Shown here in pieces: positions 8,931-13,754 of a DNA stretch of 15,124 nt. Each line of letters opens with the position of its first letter. The stretch's first letter is position 1. The notes beneath the pieces are model-generated. The model saw nothing but the letters and a program-made list of their open reading frames with translations. It had not been told where the DNA came from and ran no database searches. The stretch covers positions 1-15,124 of the forward strand of contig MU266775.1 of assembly GCA_021014945.1 (NCBI GenBank), given 5' to 3'. This DNA comes from Leucogyrophana mollusca (taxonomy: Eukaryota; Basidiomycota; Agaricomycetes; Boletales). A program made the translations under genes and the position numbers.

Positions 8931-9059
8931 TTGGTTTTTTCAAGGAGCCGTGGAGTTTTGTCACTCAATGGAACAGCAGTGAGCACACAGTACTGTCTTC
9001 AGGAGCATCCAAGCCTCTTCCCTGATAATTTGGAAGTTTTCCATGGTGAAAATTTTCAT

Positions 9060-9244
9060 GGTGGGCGGAGAAGAAGAAGCTTACTGACAGAACAGCACTA
9101 GATCAATAACTGCCTTATGCGGGTTATATGGTTTGATCCCCAATTATTGGCCCCTAATAAGAATTAGTATGGGCATTTGATCCCAGTCAGTGCCATCAGA
9201 CACTAATTTAGGGAAATATACCTGTTGTAATGGAGGGCGGAGGC
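9060..9244. other. Gene-free stretch upstream of the dioxygenase gene
   Basis: This holds the presumed promoter side of the minus-strand dioxygenase gene and possibly the right end of the KDZ transposon. I see no clear TATA box, terminal inverted repeat or RNA gene. Confidence 0.35.
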
Positions 9245-9845
9245 AATAACATATGGGAGTTTAATGTTGGAACCGAAGGAAGCTGGCAGGTACTCAGCAC
9301 AGGCAAACAATAATGATGGAATGGGCGCTAATGATAAAATAAGGGAGTTTAGATGGAGATGATGCAGGTGATGTTGACACAGAATACGATGGGGAAGGGT
9401 GGGTGGCAGCAATAAAACATGGTAGTTTGATGTTGGAACCCAAGGAAGTGGGCAGGTACTCAGCACAGGTGAACAAGAATGATGGAAGAATAATGGAATG
9501 GGCTAGATGCAGAATACAATGGGGAAGGTTTGTCTGGGGCGGTGAATGCAGATGATGCAGGTGATGAAGTTTGGGAGTTTCACATTGGAGCCTGAGGAAG
9601 TCAGTGGGTATTCAGGACAGGTGAACCAGATGATGCAGGCGATGTGGATACGGAATAAGAAGGGGAAGGGTTGTCTGGGGTGGTGTATGTAGATGATGCA
9701 GGTGATGAAATACGGGAGTTTCACATTGGAACCTGAGGAAGTCAGTGGGTATTCAGGACAGTGTTTGTTCTGGTGATTCCACACAGCTCTGAACGCTTCT
9801 ACTGATCTCTGTGCATTCCTGTGCATTCCTGTTCATGCAGTGTTT

Positions 9846-9908
9846 GCTGTACATGCTGTACATGCTGTACATGCTGTACATGCTGTACATGCTGTACATG
9901 CTGTACAG
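9846..9908. repeat. 9-bp microsatellite (GCTGTACAT)x6 plus one variant
   Basis: Six perfect GCTGTACAT units (9846-9899) are followed by GCTGTACAG. Each unit contains the palindrome TGTACA. The microsatellite lies in sequence that interrupts the larger repeat array. Confidence 0.95.
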
Positions 9909-9969
9909 GCTGTGTTGCACAGCCTACTACCTAGATATATAGCTACATCGTCCATAGTTTGTTTCCCTT

Positions 9970-10043
9970 AGTTACTTACTCTGGACACTAGGTATGGTGT
10001 ACTTATGACCCTGCTAAATACAGTTACTTACTCTGGACACTAG
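9970..10043. repeat. Direct repeat of 22 bp, spaced 52 bp
   Basis: Positions 9970-9991 and 10022-10043 are identical 22-mers that contain TTACTTACTCTGGACAC. They lie in the same interruption of the larger array as the 9-bp microsatellite and suggest a local duplication or the flanks of a small insertion. Confidence 0.8.
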
Positions 10044-10642
10044 CTCCAGTGCTTAAGGCAGCCCACCAAGTGGCTAGTTCACTCCCCAAGCTCTCTGAGC
10101 TTTAACAGACAGGTGAACTAGATGGATGCTGATGATGCAGGGGATGTAGATGAAAATATGGGAGTTTCACATTGGAACCTGAGGAAGTCAGCGGGTATTC
10201 AGGACAGGTGTCTTCGGAGCTGGTACAGTCGTTCTTGCTGCCATGGTTCATGGTAAGTTTGCTGATACAAAATCAATTTCCTGGAGGCCCCAAGATCCTC
10301 CTCAAGCCTTTGGACAAGTCTGGGACCTTGTATGTCTGATAAACACTTGTTAACAACTCAATTCTTGGTCAAAAACATGAAGTGACCTGATGGGTGGCTG
10401 GCATCCTGGGACACTTTGTGCAATAGAGGTTATAAGCAATAAAATATGGGAGTTTCACGTTGGAACCTGAGGAAGTCAGCAGGTATTCAGGACAGGTGAA
10501 CAGGCGGGTTATAATATACATGAAATAGGGGTGGAGTTCGTGCTTAATGCAAGGAAAGAGATGGCAGGGAGGGTAGTAGTGGTTATACGATAGACCAGCA
10601 GCGTAGTTTGTACTTGATGGACAGATTCACAACCTGCCTGTT

Positions 10643-10695
10643 TGCCTGTCCTGGGTACCTGTTCACTCCTTTGGGTTCCAACGTGAAAATCCCAT
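10643..10695 (-). repeat. Inverted copy of the 50-bp core repeat
   Basis: Read on the minus strand it contains GGGATTTTCACGTTGGAACC and, after a variant middle, CCAGGACAGG, matching the array cores in opposite orientation. The direct copy at 10448-10499 and this inverted one face each other about 145 bp apart. Confidence 0.7.
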
Positions 10696-10820
10696 ACTTG
10701 ATTACTTTCCACAAAGACCCACAGGTGTGGTTAAACAGGTTCACTTCAGTACTGAAGTTGTATCATATTACTAGCAGTGTTGGTTTCGGGTCACAGGAGC
10801 AGCCATGATATTTACACACG

Positions 10821-10830
10821 GTCACGTGAC
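10821..10830. promoter_or_regulatory. GTCACGTGAC palindrome, site 1
   Basis: A perfect 10-bp palindrome around the E-box CACGTG, the kind of site bound by bHLH factors such as Cbf1-type proteins. It lies within a 13-bp match GGTCACGTGACAT to the second site 45 bp away. Binding is inferred, not shown. Confidence 0.4.
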
Positions 10831-10865
10831 ATCAATCAAACAACATGTACATTGCTCTAAACGTG

Positions 10866-10875
10866 GTCACGTGAC
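10866..10875. promoter_or_regulatory. GTCACGTGAC palindrome, site 2
   Basis: Second identical palindrome, again within GGTCACGTGACAT. The centre-to-centre distance is 45 bp, a little over four helical turns. No gene start is evident next to the pair. Confidence 0.4.
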
Positions 10876-11005
10876 ATATAGCAAACGAACTATACATTCG
10901 CCTAAATTCAGTAAACATTGCATGATTCAACAAGGGGTTTGGAAACCGCTACAACTTAATCAAAAAAAGTCTAAGGTAAAAGGAAGGCACATCCACAGAA
11001 CACAA

Positions 11006-11038
11006 CAACATTGAAGGGGGGCCCTCCCCTCAATGTTG
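11006..11038. repeat. Near-perfect inverted repeat with purine-rich arm
   Basis: CAACATTGAAGGGG and its counterpart ...CCCCTCAATGTTG pair with one mismatch around a central GGGCCC. Either arm reads as a polypurine tract on its own strand (TTGAAGGGGGG or TTGAGGGGAGGG), a form seen next to 3' LTRs. It could be a hairpin, a transposon end, or two LTR-element polypurine tracts joined head to head. Confidence 0.6.
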
Positions 11039-11605
11039 CAGTGACTGCTTCTGCACCTATACAAGAGAAGAAAAAATGTATAGTAGGAAAAAGATTAAAG
11101 GAACTGAGTGTTGTCGATCTTGATATGGACTTGTGCTAGAACAAACACAAAACCAACACCCCAGACTCTGACAGAACACACAACAGAGATCGGTCAGGCA
11201 GCCTGGTTGTTCGTAGTACAGGGGTTTTTATACTACAAGAGTCCCTATGCGTGAACATTTGGAATGGGCTATGCAAAGGTAAGATGAGTAAGACAAAGGT
11301 GAAGTGCGAGAGTGAAAGCACCTCTAAAGGATAGGGGTAGTAAGCGAAAAGTAAGCAAACGACTAATGCGAGAAAGGAAAGTAAGCAATGAATAAGGAAA
11401 GCAGCGCAGAGCTATACGATCCATAAATAAAGACAATAACACGTGAAAATGTTAGTCTAAAGATAAATGAAGGCTGAGTGAGCGACACAGGAATGTCTGA
11501 ATAAGCAAGAACAATTGTCCAATGATAAAAATAGAAGAATAGATAGAGGAAAAGAGATGAATAATCACAAGTCCAAAATTATAAGAGATTAGAAATCGTC
11601 CTGAC
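11039..11605. other. AT-rich stretch without a gene; possible diverged LTR on the minus strand
   Basis: No convincing reading frame. On the minus strand the segment around 11210-11240 reads CTTGTAGTATAAAA followed by CC and CTGTACT, close to positions 46-72 of LTR copy 1. The stretch is therefore probably another, more diverged LTR remnant, but I could not place its ends. Confidence 0.35.
11225..11232 (-). promoter_or_regulatory. TATA box resembling that of LTR copy 1
   Basis: Minus-strand TATAAAAA within CTTGTAGTATAAAA. The same 14 bases occur at 46-59 in LTR copy 1. Confidence 0.45.
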
Positions 11606-12044
11606 TGTCAAATCTGGTTCCTCCGGTGTTTTCCGGGGAACTCCGGAGTAGAGAGTAAGCATAAGAACGTAGATAGGTGATGACGAACTGGTTCCGGAGT
11701 TTTGGAATGGAACATTGGCTTCAGCTTATGTGCTGCGCCTTTGCTCGAGTTCAGTTCCGGATTTCGGAAGTAAGTTGGAAGAGGGTCAGAGAGATACGGA
11801 GGGTAAGGAAGACTAAGGAAGTCTTGAAAAAAGACTTAGAAACGATATTCGGAGAGGGGACTAGAGGCGGAAAGCAGAGGAGGTGATTAAGGTGATATTC
11901 GAACTAAGGAACTGGAGCATACATCGGAGCAATATTTATACTACGGAGTCGGGCTGTGCTACAGAGTAGGGTAACTGGAAACTGGTGCAACGAAACAATA
12001 AGTAGGACAACTAAGGAATAGCTCCAGAGTACGGAGTGGGTCCG
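11606..12044 (-). mobile_element. LTR (family L1, copy 3), cut by the copia element
   Basis: This matches 6464-6912 closely in the same orientation, from TGTCAAATCTGG through the TTTATACT...GAGTCGGGCTGTGCTA block to GAGTGGGTC. Similarity stops at 12044, where the copia LTR begins, while copy 2 continues for about 215 bp more. Copy 3 is therefore older than the copia insertion. The missing part should lie beyond the right edge of the window, after the 3' LTR of the copia element. Its flank at 11601-11605 (CTGAC) differs from that of copy 2. Confidence 0.75.
11933..11940 (-). promoter_or_regulatory. TATA box of LTR copy 3
   Basis: Minus-strand TATAAATA at the same offset from the LTR end as in copy 2. 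Confidence 0.45.
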
Positions 12045-12294
12045 TGTTGAACATGTAGCATATGATTTCACATTTATCACATGTTTGTATACGACTTATC
12101 ATAGCCGGTACGGACTACTGGAACATTCTAGTATCTTAGATATACTTAGATAGATTCCTTTCATGCTTTCCATACGTAGTAGAAACAACTCGTACATATA
12201 TGCTCACCTGGTCTGTGCACCATTACCATTCACTATATAAACTGTGTAGTTATAGTCGAATATACTCTAAGATTTATACCTCATATCTTCGACA
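12045..12294 (+). repeat. 5' LTR of the copia element (250 bp)
   Basis: It starts TGTTGAAC and ends TTCGACA, giving TG...CA ends. The start is fixed by the abrupt end of LTR copy 3 and the end by the primer-binding site that follows at once. The U3 part holds five ATGs; the part after the TATA box holds none. Confidence 0.85.
12234..12241 (+). promoter_or_regulatory. TATA box of the copia LTR
   Basis: TATATAAA, about 60 nt before the LTR end. Transcription should begin about 25-35 nt downstream, which gives a short R-U5 of roughly 30 nt before the primer-binding site. Confidence 0.65.
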
Positions 12295-12310
12295 GGTTAT
12301 GAGCCCCGCG
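12295..12310 (+). other. Primer-binding site for initiator tRNA-Met half molecule
   Basis: GGTTATGAGCCCCGCG follows the LTR directly. Its complement, CGCGGGGCTCATAACC, reads as the anticodon stem and loop of eukaryotic initiator tRNA-Met with CAT as the anticodon. Drosophila copia is known to prime from an internal 5' half of this tRNA, and this site has the same form. The G+C run of the stem is expected from the conserved initiator tRNA but should be checked against the host gene. Confidence 0.85.
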
Positions 12311-12316
12311 TTCTAA
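12299..12316 (+). CDS. Five-codon upstream ORF beginning inside the primer-binding site
   Basis: The first ATG of the predicted transcript is the complement of the tRNA anticodon. It has G at -3 and opens ATG AGC CCC GCG TTC TAA. A uORF this short usually allows ribosomes to resume scanning. Translation is inferred only. Confidence 0.4.
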   Translation: MSPAF

Positions 12317-12335
12317 CTACTTCACTCAACTCATC

Positions 12336-13472
12336 GTGGATCTTCTAGCTCAAACCGCGCATCTCTTCTTCTTCACTCGTCGCACTCGTCAAGAACAGCG
12401 ACGATTACGCTCGGTCAACGCAGAAGCAGTTGAACGTATTTTGTCTGAATCTGATTCGACAGAAAACTGGTTGAACATACGGTATACTCCCAATCATCGT
12501 ACCCTACCTCGTCCAAACCCTCCTCCATACATCGCTGATTCTACTACTCCCATACTTCAAACCTTGGGAGCTTTTCCTGAAGACATCGTTAACTGGGAAC
12601 CTCTTCCAGATTACGTCGACACACGTCATTGGACTCGCTTCGAAGAGCTTGCTCCTTATCTAGTCTTCAATCAGCAAACGGTTTTATTTGACGGAGTAGC
12701 AAACCCAGGGTATCACGATCGTCTTCACCTATTCCTTGCTGAACTTCACGTTGCAAATCAAGTTCCACAACGTCTCATAGAATACGAAGTTCTCCCACAG
12801 CAATTTTACAATTTCAATAGGTTCCTAACAGGCGACTACCCTACCATCAACGACCACCGCGCCTCTTATCTCCAGGTTCGCGAGTGGCAAAGGGAACGTA
12901 TCCTTCGGTTGGGTTCTTACACCGACCACTTCCACTACGACACATTTGCTCCCTACGAATCGGGAGATCCACTTGACGTTGACAGCGTCTTCCCAGACCA
13001 AACGCCGAGGACAGAACCTTGGCCCGCGTATTATCTTTTCCTCCGTTTGATCTCTACTTACGACGAAGAAGTAGGCTAACTTTCTCAAGGCCTTACCCTT
13101 CAATACATTCCAGTACCTCCTCGTCGTCTCCCAACTCCTGAATTTGTCCCAGGTTGTGTTACTTACGACTCGGACTTCGCCGACGCAGAAGATAACGCAT
13201 CTTCTCATTCTTCTGATTTAGAATTCAAACTTTTTGAAGAACACGCCCGACTTCCAGACGGATCTTACCCCGATTGGATTCAATTCCCTTCGCGTTACGA
13301 CAGCGTCTTTAGGGAAATCCAAGAATATCGTTGGGAAGAACCGCGCGCGGATATCGAACCAGAACTCTTTGCTGCCTGGTTCGAATTACAGTTGCACGAT
13401 CGGTTTTTTCAGTACGAACTTCTTTTCACTGAAATCCGTGAACGCCGCGCAGAAATCCCTACTGAACCTTAG
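12336..13472 (+). pseudogene. Methionine-free leader ORF of the copia element (one internal stop)
   Basis: One frame stays open from an in-frame TGA at 12300 to TAG at 13470-13472, broken only by TAA at 13077-13079. From the GTG at 12336 this gives 247 codons, then 130 more. Not one is ATG. The GTG is the best start candidate: A at -3, G at +4, and 20 nt after the short uORF ends. The product would be acidic and rich in Trp, Tyr, Phe and Pro (for example N-W-E-P-L-P-D-Y, E-L-F-A-A-W-F-E-L-Q). I recognise no domain. About 18 stops would be expected by chance in a frame this long, so it has been under coding constraint. The internal TAA may be a recent mutation, a readthrough stop, or a boundary between two proteins. 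An extra frame between LTR and gag is not part of the standard copia plan. Confidence 0.6.
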
Positions 13473-13482
13473 ATCTCCATAG

Positions 13483-13752
13483 ATCGTCCCACGTTTTGAG
13501 TATTCATCGTGTGGATTTGGTTCTGGTGCCTTCATCAGTGATACGGGTATCCTATCATTGTCATTTGTCGCAAGCAGAGGCTATCAGACTCTTGGTTATC
13601 ACTATCAATTCTCCTTGAATTTTGATTGGATCGAAAGCGATTGGCGAAGCGACTATAGGAACACCTTCGTTGCACACGATCATATTCCCATTACCTATTC
13701 ATCTCCGACTTCTTCACTTCCACACCATCTCAAACTCCTTCTATATTTGTAA
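13483..13752 (+). other. 90-codon open stretch in a second frame before gag
   Basis: In the frame one base off gag, the sequence is open from the TAG at 13480 to a TAA ending two bases before the gag ATG. It has no ATG and is rich in Tyr, Trp, Phe and Asp (F-D-W-I-E-S-D-W-R-S-D-Y), like the leader ORF that ends at 13472. It may be a frameshifted tail of that ORF. A chance open run of 90 codons is roughly a one-in-a-hundred event. Confidence 0.3.
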
Positions 13753-13754
13753 TC

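Larger units (their letters stand above)
7704..9059 (-). pseudogene. TET/JBP-like 2-oxoglutarate/Fe(II) dioxygenase, degenerate
   Basis: TET/JBP enzymes oxidise the methyl group of thymine or 5-methylcytosine in DNA, and in mushrooms many copies accompany KDZ transposons. On the minus strand, ATG at 9059 or 9044 opens a frame; after a frame change and a 63-nt intron (8868-8930) comes L-W-M-T-L-I-K-L-R-E-Q-T-A-G-I. Then come V-S-F-R-D-P-K-R-A-C-S-V-T-G-L-V-Q-G and N-W-D-F-N-R-L-A-D-Q-M-K, a 57-nt intron (8409-8465), and the catalytic double-stranded beta-helix. This has the iron-binding H-x-D as P-A-H-R-D-S (near 7918-7942), M-Y-D-L-L, Y-A-P-G and L-T-G-R-V-L. A TGA then precedes H-Q-V, which should hold the distal iron-binding His, followed by A-H-F-M-K-D-A-V. 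Frame conflicts occur near 8745 and at the 8408/8466 junction. The Arg expected to bind 2-oxoglutarate appears as Gln in V-G-E-Q-V-C. Family assignment rests on recalled motif patterns. Confidence 0.75.
9245..10502. repeat. Degenerate array of a 140-170 bp repeat with a 50-bp core
   Basis: Six direct core copies (about 9254-9303, 9421-9470, 9572-9623, 9713-9762, 10160-10209, 10448-10499) share the order GGGAGTTT, TTGGAACC, GAGGAAGT, GGTA(T/C)TCAG and (G)ACAGG. The first four are spaced about 167, 151 and 140 bp; the later gaps of about 448 and 288 bp are near multiples of 145 and contain other sequence. A second motif, GATGATGCAGGTGATG or close variants, recurs near 9357, 9551, 9632, 9692 and 10130. 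Every core keeps an open minus-strand frame with the pattern C-(A/P)-E-Y...G-S-N-(V/I)-K-L-P. It may be part of a transposon end, a satellite, or a short conserved exon. Confidence 0.8.

Noticed and set aside
9203..9826. Minus-strand open frames of 60-107 codons across the repeat array
   Set aside because: They are joined products of the tandem repeat cores and have no start context or promoter. The shared peptide is reported as a repeat observation, not as genes.
9254..10499. Regularly spaced repeats that could suggest a CRISPR-like array
   Set aside because: The spacing and core are too long and variable, spacers resemble each other, and the genome is fungal.
10608..11014. Plus-strand frames of 66 and 69 codons
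   Set aside because: The first is largely the inverted repeat core, and the second is low-complexity and crosses the E-box palindromes. Neither has a recognisable domain.
12825..13208. 127-codon minus-strand frame inside the copia leader
   Set aside because: It is antisense to the long leader ORF and has no promoter or recognisable product.
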